A stretch of DNA of 64,000 nucleotides, from the NCBI RefSeq assembly GCF_000715075.1, contig NC_134103.1, positions 56,202,230-56,266,229 on the forward strand, given 5' to 3'. The stretch comes from Nicotiana tabacum (lineage: Eukaryota > Streptophyta > Magnoliopsida > Solanales > Solanaceae). Every line of letters starts with the position of its first letter. Within the stretch, counting starts at the first letter, position 1. A model generated the notes under the pieces. It was not told the origin of the DNA, did not search any database, and was given only the letters and a program-made list of their open reading frames with translations. The position numbers and the translations under genes were made by a program. This document shows positions 21,667 to 33,355 of the stretch, in pieces.

Positions 21667-22282
21667 TGTGATGACCCGATAGGTCATCTTATGTTTTAGA
21701 ACCTAATTCTGTACTTAGAAGCCTTAAATACCTCATCTTAACCCTCCTCGATTTGTGTGCGCAGTCCGGATATTTTTCCGAAAAGCTTTTATGTTAAAAA
21801 CTGATAAAATATGAAATGTTTGCCTTAAAATCCATTTGAGTTGACTTCGGTCAACGTTTTAAGAAAACGGACCCGGATTTGTATTTTGACGGTCCCGATG
21901 GGTCCGTATCATGATTTGAAACTTTGGCGTATGTCCGAAATCGAATTCGGAACTCCCTAGCTCAAGTTATCGCACTTTGTTGAAATTAAAAGTTAAAGGC
22001 TTAATGACTTTGAATTGTTTGACCAATGTTTGACTTTTTGGATGTCGGATCCGTATTTTGATTTTGGAACCCGGTATAGGTCCAATACTATATTTATGAC
22101 TTATCGGTCAAATTTGGTGAGAAACGGAGTTGGTTTGACGTGATTCGGACGTCCGGTTGTTAAAATAGAAGTTTCAGAGTTTTCTTAAAAATTTCATTTG
22201 ATTTGGTATTCTATTCGTAGTTCTAGGTGTTAATCTGGCAATTTGATCGCGCGGGCAAGTTCGTATGATTATTTTAGTTGTG
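21667..22282 (+). repeat. LTR head of gypsy element G4
   Basis: Starts TGTGATGACCCGATAGGTCA, a variant of the common TGTAACGACCCG LTR start. It is followed by LTR-type words (GACTTCGGTCAACGTTTTAAG near 21844). It breaks abruptly at about 22282 into gag coding sequence, so the rest of the LTR, PBS, leader and gag start are missing. Confidence 0.8.
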
Positions 22283-23215
22283 GCACTAGTGGATCAAGTG
22301 GAGGATCCTGCTATTGAGGAGCAGGGTGAGGTGCCTTCAGCGGAGCCAGCCCAACGGATTTCATGCTCGCACCAAGATTCCATGAGGTCATGGGCCGTAT
22401 GCTACGCTTCATAGATTCTATGACTCAGGCTGGTTTATTTGCAGTAGACCCAGCCACATCTCATGTGGGAGGGGGAGCACAGAGCCATATCGCTCAGGCT
22501 CCAGGGCATGCAGCTGCTGCGTATCAGACCCTGGGCGCACTACCCGTGGGCGGGGCTCAGCCAGTTGCAACAGCTATACCTGAGCACAGACCAGCTACGG
22601 CCGGTGAGCCGCAGAAGCTATTGGATAGATGGACCAGGCTACATCCTCCTGTCTTTGGAGGTGAGCGACATGAAGACCCCTAGGACTTTATTGATCGTTG
22701 CAGGGACAGACTGCACAACATGAGGATATTGGAGTCCCACGGGGTCGACTTTGCCACCTTTCAGCTGGAGGGTAGGGCCCGTAGGTGGAGGCAGTCATAT
22801 CTTCTCGACAGACCAGTAGGTTCTCCTCCCATGACTTGGGACCTATTCACATGCCTCTTCATAGATAGATATATTCCACTCTATCAGCGGGAAGAGCTAC
22901 GGTTTCAGTTCGAGCAGCTCCAGTAGGGTCAGATGTCGGTGACCGACTATGAGGCGAGATTCTCTGAGTTGTCTCGCCATGCACTTATGATACTTCCTAC
23001 CGATGCAGAGCGAGTGCGGAGGTTTGTTGCGGGTTTGCATTCTGGAATCCATCGCACTATGGCCCGAGAGGTTGAGATGGGGACTTATTACGAGTTGGTT
23101 GTAGAGATAGCTCGGTGGATCGAGGGTGTTTGTCAGCGGAGCCGAGAGCAGACAATGAGGGAGAGGTGGAGGTCAGGCAGGTGGAGGCCAGGCAGGTGGC
23201 ACTCCAACTAGGTTC
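22283..23215 (+). pseudogene. gag: G4 gag core, zinc knuckle deleted
   Basis: Close relative of G3 gag. It opens inside the N-terminal domain (VEDPAIEEQGEVPSAEPA), then FHEVMGRMLRFIDSMTQAGL, KLLDRWTRLHPPVFGGERHE (22615-22674) and FATFQLEGRARRW. Stops occur at 22681 and 22924, both TAG. After EGVCQRSREQ the frame runs straight into the Gly/Gln-rich spacer before PR; the linker and CCHC knuckle that G3 has at 12830-13200 are gone. Short GGTGGAGG-type repeats at the join suggest slippage or recombination. Confidence 0.88.
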
Positions 23216-24072
23216 CATGCTTTTCCAGCCAGACCAGATGCAGTGGCCTAAGATGCCGTGATCACATGTATTATTTCTGTCTGCGATAGAGATGCTTCGG
23301 TACTCTTTGATCCAGGGTCTACATATTCATATGTTTCATCTATGTTTGCTCATTTTCTGGGTGTTTCTCGTGAGTCCTTGGGTACTCCTGTTTATGTGTC
23401 CACTCCAGTGGGCGATTCTATTGTTGTGGATCGGATCTATCGGTCCTGTATCGTGACTTTCTACGGTTATGAGACCAGAGCTGATCTTCTGTTGCTTGAT
23501 ATGACCGACTTTGAGATCATCCTGGGCATGGAGTGGTTGTCTCCATATCACGCTATCCTTGATTGCCATGCCAAGACTATTACCTTGGTGATGCCATAGT
23601 TGCCTATATTGGAGTGGAAGGGTTCGTCTGTCAGTGCATCTAGTTGGGTTATCTCTTTTCTGAAGGATCGACACATGGTCGAGAAGGGTTTTTTGGCTTA
23701 TCTAGCTTATGTTTGGGATACTACTACGGAGACTCCGGTGATTGATTCAGTGCCCATGGTTCGGGAGTTCTATGATGTGTTTCCTTATGGTCTTCCAAGC
23801 ATGCCACCAGATCGATTTCTGTATTGATTTCTGTATGATGTGTTCTCTTTCGGACCGCATGTATCCGAAAGAGTTGAAGGAGTTGAAAGAACAGCTTGAG
23901 GAGTTGCTAGCAAAGGGGTTCGTCACACCGAGTGTGTCACCTTGGGGTGCACCGATTTTATTTGTGAAGAAGAAGGATGGGACTATGCGGATGTGCATTG
24001 ATTTCTGCCAGTTGAACAAATTTAAAATTAAGAACAAGTACATGTTGTCGCGTATTGATGATTTGTTTGAAC
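23216..24072 (+). pseudogene. pol: G4 protease and N-terminal RT
   Basis: Protease with an intact LFDPGSTYSYVSS catalytic box (about 23309-23347), STPVGDSIVVDRIYR, and LLLDMTDFEIILGMEWLSPYH. A stop at 23597 (TAG) splits it from the linker MVEKGFLAYLAYVWD. RT starts [15 protein letters not shown] and reaches [18 protein letters not shown] and RIDDLFEL. There, at about 24072, it is cut off before the catalytic IDD box and joined to LTR sequence. A ~40-codon segment near 23815-23860 is also rearranged. Confidence 0.88.
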
Positions 24073-25466
24073 TTGTGAGTACATATTGATTAATTTATAT
24101 AATATTTGGCTAGTTTCGGGTTGTTTGGCACCAACTTGAGGATTTAAAGCGGATTTGTGGACCGAAAGTGAGCTTGAGAACGAGGTAAGTATCTTGCCTA
24201 GCCTTGTAAGAGGGAACTCATCCCCTTAGGTGTATTTTTTTGTATATTACTTGTGTGGGGAGCTACGTACGCACTAGGTGACGAGAGTCCGTGCGTAGCT
24301 ATATTCCATGAGATGTCCGAGTAGTCTTAGTTTCACATCATGCTTTAATTGTATTGTCATGTATGCTAGGCATACTAATTATCTTAAATATAGCCGAGAC
24401 TGGAGATTTTAAAGTTGCAAACTTCCAATTTAGATTTCTTATTTTTGGAAAGAATTGAGGAATACATAATAACTCTGAAAAATCCATATCCTCTCGCATC
24501 GATAGTACTTCCGCGAGCGAGGTAAACTTATCTACTGTCATGGGAGCGGGCTGTTCGCCTTGGTAGTATAATAGATGCATCTTTGGTTCGTGTCGTTTGC
24601 CTTGGTAATATAATAGATGCATCTATGGTTCGTGTCGTTCGAGCCTCGGCAGTGCACACAGTATTTTGGATATGGCTGTAGGCCTCGGCATAAATCGTGC
24701 GTGATAATATTCGGAACCCTATTACACTTGATATTATGTTATTGCTTGAGAGGTATAATTTAATTAATGACCGAAAGTGATTTAGAACTAGAATGTGTTA
24801 GATGGAGATTTTGGAATTTATTATCAGTTCAATAATCATTTATTCACTACTTGCTATTGTGTTATTATTATTTCCATATTCCACGGCTATTTAGAACTTC
24901 TGCATTTTATTCTGGGCCCATAGTAAGTGTCGCTCTCGACCCCACGTCACTACTTCTTCGAGGTTAGACTTGATACTTACTAGATACATGTTGTTTATGT
25001 ACTCACGCTACACCTCTGCACTAATCGTGTTAGGATCTGAGGCAGGTGCATCTGGTGTCCATTCAGGCACGCACCCTATTACCCTGAGGCTTAGTGGTGA
25101 GTTGCTTTCTGAGTCTGTCCTGCAGCACTCGGAGTCTCTCTTTTGTATTTATTTTCTGTCTATCCTATTTCAGACAGTATCTTAGTGTTTTGTATATTCT
25201 ACTAGTCGCTCATACACTTGTGACACTAGGTCTTGGAAACATGCTAGTAGACCTTATGTTTTTTGAGCATTTATTTCACTGCACTTGCTCTTTCATTAGT
25301 TTTCGCTTTACTTTATTAAATTTTCCACTTCTTATTTTCTCAATAAATAAACTTCAACTATTTTGCAATTTATAAAAAGAACAATTGCATGGTTAGTTCA
25401 CCGTTGGCTTGCCTAGCGGCGACGTTGGGCGCCATCACGGCCTATAGGAGAAATTGGATCGTGACA
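24073..25466 (+). repeat. LTR tail of G4
   Basis: Resumes LTR-type sequence (GAACGAGGTAAGT, then the hairpin at 24261-24300) and ends GGATCGTGACA at 25466. Combined with 21667-22282 it gives one LTR equivalent missing its middle. No PBS follows, so this is best read as the tail of the 3' LTR. Flanks TTACT and TATAC do not form a clear target duplication. Confidence 0.78.
24261..24300 (+). other. LTR hairpin with TGACGAG loop (G4)
   Basis: AGCTACGTACG arm against CGTGCGTAGCT, eleven pairs with one G-T, loop containing GGTGACGAGAGT. Compare G3, where the G-T is a T-A pair. Confidence 0.65.
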
Positions 25467-26195
25467 TATACGTTCCACCGAAACATTTAAACACGTAGCA
25501 AATAGGAAAACAAGTCGTAATTCCTCAAGTAAAGGTTAACTATGACATTTAGCATGCTCCGCAATCGACTCAAAGTCCAACCACGGCCTTGCCTTTCGAA
25601 CAAGCCTCCAAACCAACCAAATCTAGCCAATTATTAACCAAACGATTCAAAATAAGCCTCAGGAACTACCCACGAATGAAAGAGGTTAAATTTAGGTCAT
25701 TATTGAAAAAGTCAACACAAGTCGACCTCGGGCCCGCTTGATCAACACACAAAATTTGGGCCAAAACCCGATTACCCATTCAACCCCGAGCCCAGTTATG
25801 TAATTTGTTTCGAAATCCAACCTCAATTTGAGGTATAAATTCCAATTTTACAAAAATTCCTAATTCTACCCAATTCCCCAATTTCCACGATGAAAATCCT
25901 ATGTTTAATGATGAAAACTTATGAAATATAATGGGTAAATTAAAGAATGTATATTAAGGTCACTTACCAATGAATTGAGGAAGGAAGGCTCTTGGGAAAA
26001 TCGCCTCTAAGGTTTCTAGGGTTAAGGATTTGAAAGAATGAGCAAAATCCTATCTATCTCAGTTTTTACCGAGCTGTGGATGTCGCAATTGCGATATCTT
26101 GTTCGCAAATGCGAACTCCTCTCAGAACCCCAGTCATCACAAATGCGATGCTTATGGTCGCAAATGTGAACCCCCAACTCTCGCAAATGTGGACA
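25467..26195 (-). repeat. LTR fragment, minus orientation (G5a)
   Basis: LTR-like sequence (TCACTTACCAATGAATTGAG and the TTTTACCGAG near 26064) ending in a word cluster CGCAATTGCG (26084) and CGCAAATGCG (26104). Both ends are truncated: on the left by G4, on the right by the next LTR starting at 26196. No coding sequence. Confidence 0.65.
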
Positions 26196-28835
26196 TGTCA
26201 CGACCCAAAACCAACCGTCGTGATGACGCCTATTGTGGAACTAGGCAAGCCAATTACTCAACTATTCCAACATAACCAAAAGCTTTGAAAAAATTATGGA
26301 AGCACTTAATATTTAAGAAAAACATTTGAAAATAGAAATAAATACGCAACCCAATACAATCTCTCCCAAAATCGGTGTGTCACCGAGCGCATGAGCATCT
26401 ACAACGAAAGATAGTATAATACAGTGTCTAAAGAGTAAAAACTGAAATACAAGTAAAGATAACGAAGGAGGGTTAAGGTCTGCGAACGTCATGCTACTAC
26501 CTCGATAGCCTCCCATGATCCTGACTCCACTCTCAGCAGTCGTCGTGGCCGGAAGCATCTGGATCTGCACACGAAGTGCAGGGTGTAGCGTGAGTACAAC
26601 CATCTCAATAAGTAACAAATCCAAACTTTAGACTGAAAGTAATGACGAACTCAACCGGCACAGTTCAATATAGAAGTAACAGTGCAGAAACCTGGGCATG
26701 CTTTTAAGTTCAGCAGATAAACTCAAAACAGTAAAATAGATCAAATCTGAATGATAAGAACAATATAACTTCTCTACTCCTACATGCCAATGCACATGAT
26801 GTATGTGATGCACCATACTGTTAGCCTCATATGCCCACACTCTCATTTTCTCAATCACTCAGTACTGTATATGGTCAACCCGACCCAGGGAAGATCCATC
26901 CCAGAATATATACATCGACTGACCATCAGTCACCCAGTACTGACTAGGGCCAATCCAGCCCATGAGGATGATTCATCCCCAGGTTTATCATGCTTCCGAC
27001 AAGATCCATGTCTAGGGAAGATATATCCCTCAATATAATCAACTGTGCTCACTAGGAGTATGTGCAGACTCCGAAGGGGCTCCTTCAGCTCAAGCGCTAT
27101 CATAAATCAGTATAACCACTGCGGCGTGTAGCCCAATCCCATTAAATGTCACTCATAGTCAGGCCCTTAGCCTCACTCAGTCATCAATCACTCCAGTCTC
27201 TCTCACGGGCTCATCATGTCAATGAAACTAGCCCGAAAACAATGATATGATGCATCAATAAAAACAGAGACTGAGATATGATGTGAAATGAATGAATATG
27301 ACTGAGTATGAAATATCAATAAAATTAGTAAGATAACAGAAAGAAACGACCACTATGGGTCCCAACAGTACCAATATATAACCTAGACATGATCTCTAGC
27401 ATGTTTAACAGCTTAATTACTTTATCACATGATGAAAACACGAACATCAAAAAGATAAGTCCACTATACAGTGCCATGGAATAAACTAGGCCACAATTCT
27501 CACGGTGCATGCCCACACGCCCGTCACTTGGTATGTGCGTCACCTCAACACCAATCATATAACACATATTTCGGGTTTCGAACCCTCAGAGCCATGTTTA
27601 GAAGTGTTACTTACCTCAATCCGAGCAAGACTCTACTCCAACACGTCTTTGCCTCGCAAATCGGCTTCCAAATGCCTCGAATCTAGACATAACAGTACGA
27701 TACAATAAATACGGGCTAAAAGAATCAATTCTACAAGAAATTACAAAGTTATAACTCAAAAATCTGAAATCGGCTAAAAACCCCTCCGGACCCACTTCTC
27801 GGAATCTAGCCTAAGAATGTTTCTTCATTTCCCCCAATTTCCACCCCAAGTCACAAATTTAATGGTACAATCAAAGGCATAATCATGGAAATTAACCAAA
27901 CTAGATAGGAATCACTTACCCCAAACACCCACGTGAAAATCCCTCCAAAAATCACCTTCTACCGAGCTCCCTATATGAACTCGAAACCCTTGTTTTTGAA
28001 TCTTATATTCTGCCCAGGTACGCCTCCTTCACGAATGCGGAAGCACCCTCGCATTCGCGAAGCACAAATTGCCTCTGACCAAAAATCCCTACTACGGGAA
28101 CGCGATCAACCACTCGCGAATGCGAACCTTTAGTGACCCCTCTCATCGCGAACGCGACCGCACCTCCGCGAATGCGTAGACCAAATGCATGGGGTCTCTA
28201 GTTGCCTCTTCTCTTCTTTGCGAACACGTTCCCCATCTCGCGTTCGTGAGGCACTCTCTGCCCAACCTATGCGAACGCATCCTCTTCTTCGCGAACGTGA
28301 AGAGGAATATTTCCTCGGCCTTCAAATGCACTTTATGAATGCGAGACCATTCTCGCGAACGCATAATAGACAAACCATATCCATCCAAAAACCAGCAAAC
28401 TCAACTTCAACAGTCTCCCAAATTCAATTCTTGATCCGTTAACAAACTGAAACTCATCCAAGGCCCTCGGGACCTCAACCAAACATGCTATGAAGTCCCA
28501 AAACATCATAGGAACTTAGTTGAACCCTCAAATCACTTCGAACAACATCAAAAAATGAATCGTGCATAGATTCAAGCCTAATGAACTTGAATTTCCAAAT
28601 TTCTACAACTGACGCCTAAACCTATCAAATCACATCGGATTGACCCCAAATTCTGCAACCAAGTCCCAAATGACACCACCGACCTGCTCCAATTTCGGGA
28701 ATCGGAATCCAACCCCGATATCAAAAAGTCCACTCCCGGTCAAACTTCCCAAAAATTCAACTTTCACCATTTCAAGCCTAATTCAACTATAGACCTCCAA
28801 ATCACAATACAGACATGCTCCTTAGTCCAACCGAA
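26196..28835 (-). repeat. LTR, minus orientation, 5' end lost (G5b)
   Basis: Its 3' terminus is at 26196 (TGTCACGACCCAAAACC on the plus strand, i.e. ..GGGTCGTGACA). The body has typical LTR words and a cluster of CGCGAATGCG and CGCGAACGCG words at 28025-28365. Near 28822 (ACATGCTCCTTAGTCC) it stops matching the LTR plan and is joined to protease coding of another element; the TGTAACG end is absent. It differs at the terminus from the G6 LTR (39245), so it is not its partner. Confidence 0.72.
28025..28365. repeat. Cluster of CGCGAATGCG words (G5b LTR)
   Basis: CGCGAATGCG, GCATTCGCGAA, CGCGAACGCG and variants, more than ten in 340 bp. Same LTR position as the clusters in other elements but with GAAT/GAAC cores. 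Confidence 0.65.
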
Positions 28836-29110
28836 TCTGGACATCATCAACTCTGAATCACAAGTAGTATACACATTGTACCAAACCAAAATATTTCCAC
28901 CAATTCAATTCCACTAAACAAAATCACAACACATATTGAATCCTCATACTAGTAGAGCATCTAAATCCCAAAATTGTAATCAAACCATCAAAAATCACAT
29001 CAAAACCAGCTGTGATTAGTAACAGAAAGTCACTTCTAGCCTCATATCTCATAATAGTGAACAAAACAAAATGATAGATGCGAGCTACCACTACAGAATC
29101 TCCCAACATG
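28836..29110 (-). pseudogene. pol: G6 protease fragment
   Basis: Minus-strand relics of the PR domain: a DSVVVARIYHFVLF segment followed by ARSDFLLLITAGFDVI, matching the DSIVVDRIYRSCIVTF and ADLLLLDMTDFEIIL parts of G4. The catalytic box should lie nearer 29120-29250 but is not readable. The left limit is approximate. RT, RNase H and INT of G6 are missing; the fragment is joined to an unrelated LTR. Confidence 0.65.
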
Positions 29111-30388
29111 GGTAAACACATAAGCCAAGTGCAAAATCACAAAACTCACCCATATGTGAAGCAAGATAAGAGGACTCACCTCGATAAGCAGAACCAAATC
29201 AAGATAAGAATGTTTCTCCCCATATCAATCGAAACCATACCTGTAACGACACCATCTGCTGGAGTAGCCTCGGCCTTATCATTGAAAGCATATCAACGGG
29301 CCGGGCCTCCCCCTCTAGGGCACCCTCTACCCGCCTGTCCTCCACCCCTAGCTGGCTGTGCATGTGGAGTAGCAACTAGAACGGAGCTTGCAGTCTGAGT
29401 ACCCTGATGAAATCCGCCTCTCCTATGTCTAGGATAATCTCTCGTGATGTGCCTATTATCACAACACTCATAACAACCCCTCTACGGGCGTGGCTGCTTA
29501 TACTGAGTCTATGCCGGATAACTGAAATAACCATTGTAGAAACCCCGTGTCGGTGGTGCACTAAAAGATGACTGCCCCACATGAGCATCCTAACTAACTG
29601 GAGCAATGCGAGTAGTCTGAGGTGCGGACTGAACTGACCGACTGATCGAGCCTCCGCCATGATGTGTCATAGATGAAGAGTAGAATCCACTGAATCCTCC
29701 AGAACCTCGAGACCTCTTGGTCTCCTAGACTCCCTCTCCTCACCCTCAAAAAGATCTAACATCCTAGCAATCTCCACCACCTGCTGAAATAGAGTATTAG
29801 TACGCAACTCCCGAGCCATGCAGAATCTAAGATCATAACTGAGCCCCTCAATGAATCTACGGACTCGCTCTCTAACTATAGGAACCAAAGTATGTGCATG
29901 ACGGGATAACTCACTAAACCTGATGACATACTCTGACACCGTCATGGTGTCCTAACGTAGCAGCTCAAACTTTGCACGCCATGCATCCCGAAAGGTCTGG
30001 GGAACAAACTCTCTCAAGAACATCTCTAAAAACTGATTCCATGAAAGTGAAGTTGCATCGACTGGGCTACCTTTCTTATAAACCCGCCACCACTGATACG
30101 CTGCTCCTGACAGCTGGAATGTAGTAAAAGCAACATCAATCGCCTCCACAATACCCATGGTGCGGAGAATACGGTGCACTCCTCTAGAAAACTATGTGCA
30201 TCCTCTGAAGCTAGACCACTGAAAGTATGAGGGTGATACTTCTTGAACCTCGCAAGTCTAAGTTGCTCCTCCTCCGATACTCCCGGCCTGACCTCAGGCT
30301 GAACTAAAATAACAGACCGTAGCGGTACCACACCCGAAACCTGACTGATGTGAGCCTATTGATCTGGAGTACGGGCGGTGGGAGTCTA
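29111..30388 (-). pseudogene. gag: G6 gag, central and C-terminal part
   Basis: Minus-strand Gag, split by G7 from its N-terminus at 38741-39044. Order from right to left: EEEQLRLARFKKYHPHTFSGLA (about 30260-30195), MHRILRTMGIVEAI, FTTFQLSGAAYQWWR, FLREFVPQTFRDAWRAKFE, TVSEYVIRFSELSRHAH, VVEIARMLD. Then the RNA-binding knuckle, read as CYECCDNRHITRDY around 29440-29485, in which the last Cys is Tyr and one Gly is Cys. Several frame changes; longest open pieces are 92-101 codons. Confidence 0.88.
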
Positions 30389-30389
30389 A

Positions 30390-31773
30390 TGTGACACCAA
30401 GCATTAATTAAAGGGAGCCACTAAAAGTTAAATAATTCCCTAACTCAATTAATTTTTCTAATCTCTTAGAAAGATTCTGCCAAGAACATTACAATACAAT
30501 CACATTCTAATCCAAGGAGCATAGGAACGTGAATTTATTTCCCATATAGAAACACTTCATATTTGGAATACAACACTTTATATCAGAACGTTAGAAATTC
30601 CAACAAGCATTATTAGCATTAGCAACGTGAGATTTTGCGATTTTAAGGGAGTACGGTGCAACCTTTTCCAAGAATATCATACGAGTTTTTTCCCCTACTC
30701 CAGGTATGTTAAGGCTAAGCCCTTCTTTCATTTTGGCATGATCTCGTAATTACACGAGTTTGATAATGAAGCATAAAGAAAAATTCATATCCCGGAATTT
30801 ACGTATATTTTTCTAGTTTTGTAAGTTACAATATTCTCTTTATCGGGACTTCATATTCATTTGAGTATTTCCTCTTTCTAGTCAAGAGAGCAGAGATTCT
30901 ATATATACAGTATTACACAAATTTCATTACCATTGAGCTATAATTGATGGGCAGGCCCCTATTGGGCAACCTCTGATCGGATGGTAAGTTATATACCGAG
31001 CCTACTATGGCCGAGTGCCTATGAGCGAGCCCAGTTGGTCGAAATACAAAGCCTAGTATGGTTGAGCACCTATGAGCAAGCCTACTATGGCAGAGCAGTT
31101 ATATATATACCGAGCCTTATAGGGCCGGACATCTATTTTACTTACTATATTGAGAGAGTTGATTCAGTATCAGCAAGTAAGCATATGTTCAGATTATCAG
31201 TTCAGTTTCAACTTTCTGTATATTGCCTTACATACTCGGTACATTATTTCGTATTGACGTCCCTTTATGGGGGAGCTCCATTTCATGCATGCAGGTTCAG
31301 ACAGACAAACGGGTAGACCTCCTCAGTAGGTGTTGCCCGAGTTCGGCTTTATCGGTAAGCTCCCCATCCTTCAGAGTTGCCGGGTCTAGAAGTTTTGTGT
31401 ACATCTTGTGTATATATGTAGATAGGTTATGGGTAGGTCAGGGCCCTGTTCTGATCACAATACATCTATCAGTAGAGGCTTGTCGACATATCCTGTCAGT
31501 TAGTGCAGTATGTTAGTCTTGTAGGCCCTGTACGTATATTTTGTTGGCTTGTCAGTTGTAGTAATTATGACGGCCTTGCCGGCCCAGCTTTATATTGATA
31601 TTTAGTCAGCATTAGTCTCTATTCAGTTTTATGTTTTGCATCGCACATTATCTTGTAATGTGGCCCATGGCCAAAGTATGACATTACATGTTCAGAGTCT
31701 CTTTGTCGCAAGTGGTGCACAAGGATAGGTGAGGCACTGGGTACCGGTCTCGCCCCAGGCTCGGGGCGTGACA
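30390..31773 (+). repeat. 5' LTR of gypsy element G7, clipped at its 5' end
   Basis: Begins TGTGACACCAAGC, which corresponds to position 37438 inside the 3' LTR (36971-38740), so the first ~467 bp are missing. Ends GGGGCGTGACA at 31773, followed by the PBS. Over the shared part the two LTRs are clearly homologous, with scattered substitutions. It abuts G6 gag at TCTA (30385-30388). The right flank of G7 starts TCTAG, so the target duplication survived the clipping at least in part. Confidence 0.9.
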
Positions 31774-31777
31774 AAAG

Positions 31778-31789
31778 TGGTATCAGAGC
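31778..31789 (+). promoter_or_regulatory. Primer binding site, initiator tRNA-Met type (G7)
   Basis: TGGTATCAGAGC, perfect, four bases after the LTR end. Confidence 0.95.
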
Positions 31790-31984
31790 AGTTCTGTCCT
31801 AGGGAGTCTACAAGCCATTTATAGTAGGGTCTTGTTTATAGATGTACGGTGCACCACATTATATAAGCAGTGGACTACAAGGCATCTAGGAGTTGGTTAC
31901 CCTTCTTTCAAATATAAATCGTGCTGTAGAACTGAGTTATAGGAAATTTGAGTTAAACTTACATGTTGGCATTTACATGCACAG
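31790..31984 (+). other. G7 leader
   Basis: 195 bp between PBS and gag with the words GTCCTAGGGAGTCTA and AGTAGGGTCTTGTTTA. These recur in the G11 leader (60171 onward) and so mark a leader shared between families. No ORF. Confidence 0.7.
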
Positions 31985-33355
31985 ATGATGGTAACTAGGA
32001 AGACTACAGCTAGCAAGAGGAGAGAAACAACAGTAGGTGAGGGGACTAGTAGAGTACCCCCAGTAGATATGGCCCAATCGGAGGCTCGGGGAGAGACCCC
32101 TACTCAGTCATTACTGGCTCCTCCGCCACCTGAGGAGATTCGTAGGGAGACCACACATCCAGTTCCCCCTCCGCTTCCATCAGATTAGTACTTAAGGAGT
32201 GTGGTGCATTTGTTGGCACAGTTGGTAGCTACCCAATAATAGGCTAGGGTATCCGCTAGTACAGGACTTTATGAGGGATGTGGGAGTTCAAGGGTCCGAG
32301 AGTTTATTGCTTTGAGTCCCCCAGAGTTCACGGGGATAGATCAGAGGGAGGACCCGCAGAATTTAATAGATCAGCTTCACAGGATCTTTCGGGTTATGCA
32401 TGCCACGGAGAAAGAGGCAGTTGAGCTAGCAGCTTTTCGACTCCGAGATATAGCCATCCTTTGGTACGAGGGATGGGAGAGGTCTAGGGGACATGATGCA
32501 CCTCCTGCTATTTGGGAGAATTTTTCAGATGCCTTCCTTGACTAGTACTTACCGCAAAAGACCCAACAGGCCCGAGTCTATCTGTTTCTAGCCCTCAAGC
32601 AGGGCAATATGAGTGTTCGAGAGTATAGTCTGCATTTTGACTCATTGGGAAGATATGCACCATCCATAGTTGCTACTATGAGAGATAGAATCCACTGGTT
32701 TATAGCAGGGTTGGCCCCAGAGTTGACCGAGGCATGTGCCACCGCTGCATTAAAGGATAGTATGGATATCTCCCAGATTCAGGCATTTGCCCAGAATATA
32801 GAAAGGGGTAGGCATCAGCAGCAGGGTACGGAGAGGACTGACTCAGGGTAGCGTAAGAGGATGACATTTGCCAGGTCTCAGGAGCAGTCTTAGGGTAGTT
32901 ATAGGCCCTAGTACTTTAAACGGCCACCTAGATCTCTGCCACCTCAGCTACAGGGTTACAGGTATGACCGCTATACTCAGTCAGGAGTAGGTAAAAGCTC
33001 TCAGGCGTCAAGTTTGCAGCGACAATGAGGTTCGGGGAAAACATGGCCATTTCCGCCGTGGTGTGCCATCTACGGTAGAGGAAACTAAGGCCAATGCCAA
33101 GCCGGTTCCGATGCTTATTATACATGTGGTCGTCCGGGGCATATGATGTGAGATTGCCCAAATAGAGATTCTGGGGGTATGGCGCAACCAGCGAATTCAA
33201 CAATAGGATCATCTATGTCCATGCATCCTTCAGGGTGCGAGTCTCAGCCTTCAGCTGGTAGAGGTCGAGGCAGAGGTAGAGGTTTCAGTTCAGGTGGTAA
33301 CCAGAATCGTAGCTATGCGTTAGAGGGTCGACATGACTAGGAATCCTCACCAGAC
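31985..33355 (+). pseudogene. gag: G7 gag, many stops
   Basis: Starts MMVTRKTTASKRRE at 31985 (two ATGs in tandem). Core: SPPEFTGIDQREDPQNLIDQ (about 32310-32370), AAFRLRDIAILWYEGWE, SVREYSLHFDSLGRYAPS, LKDSMDISQIQAFAQNIERG. The knuckle near 33115-33160 reads YTCGRPGHMM then a stop, then DC: the first Cys is Tyr and the pattern is broken. At least ten stops lie in the main frame, among them TAG at 32186, 32542, 32849 and 32891; several sit where Gln, Trp or Arg codons are expected. The Arg/Gly stretch GRGRGRGRGF precedes PR. Confidence 0.9.
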
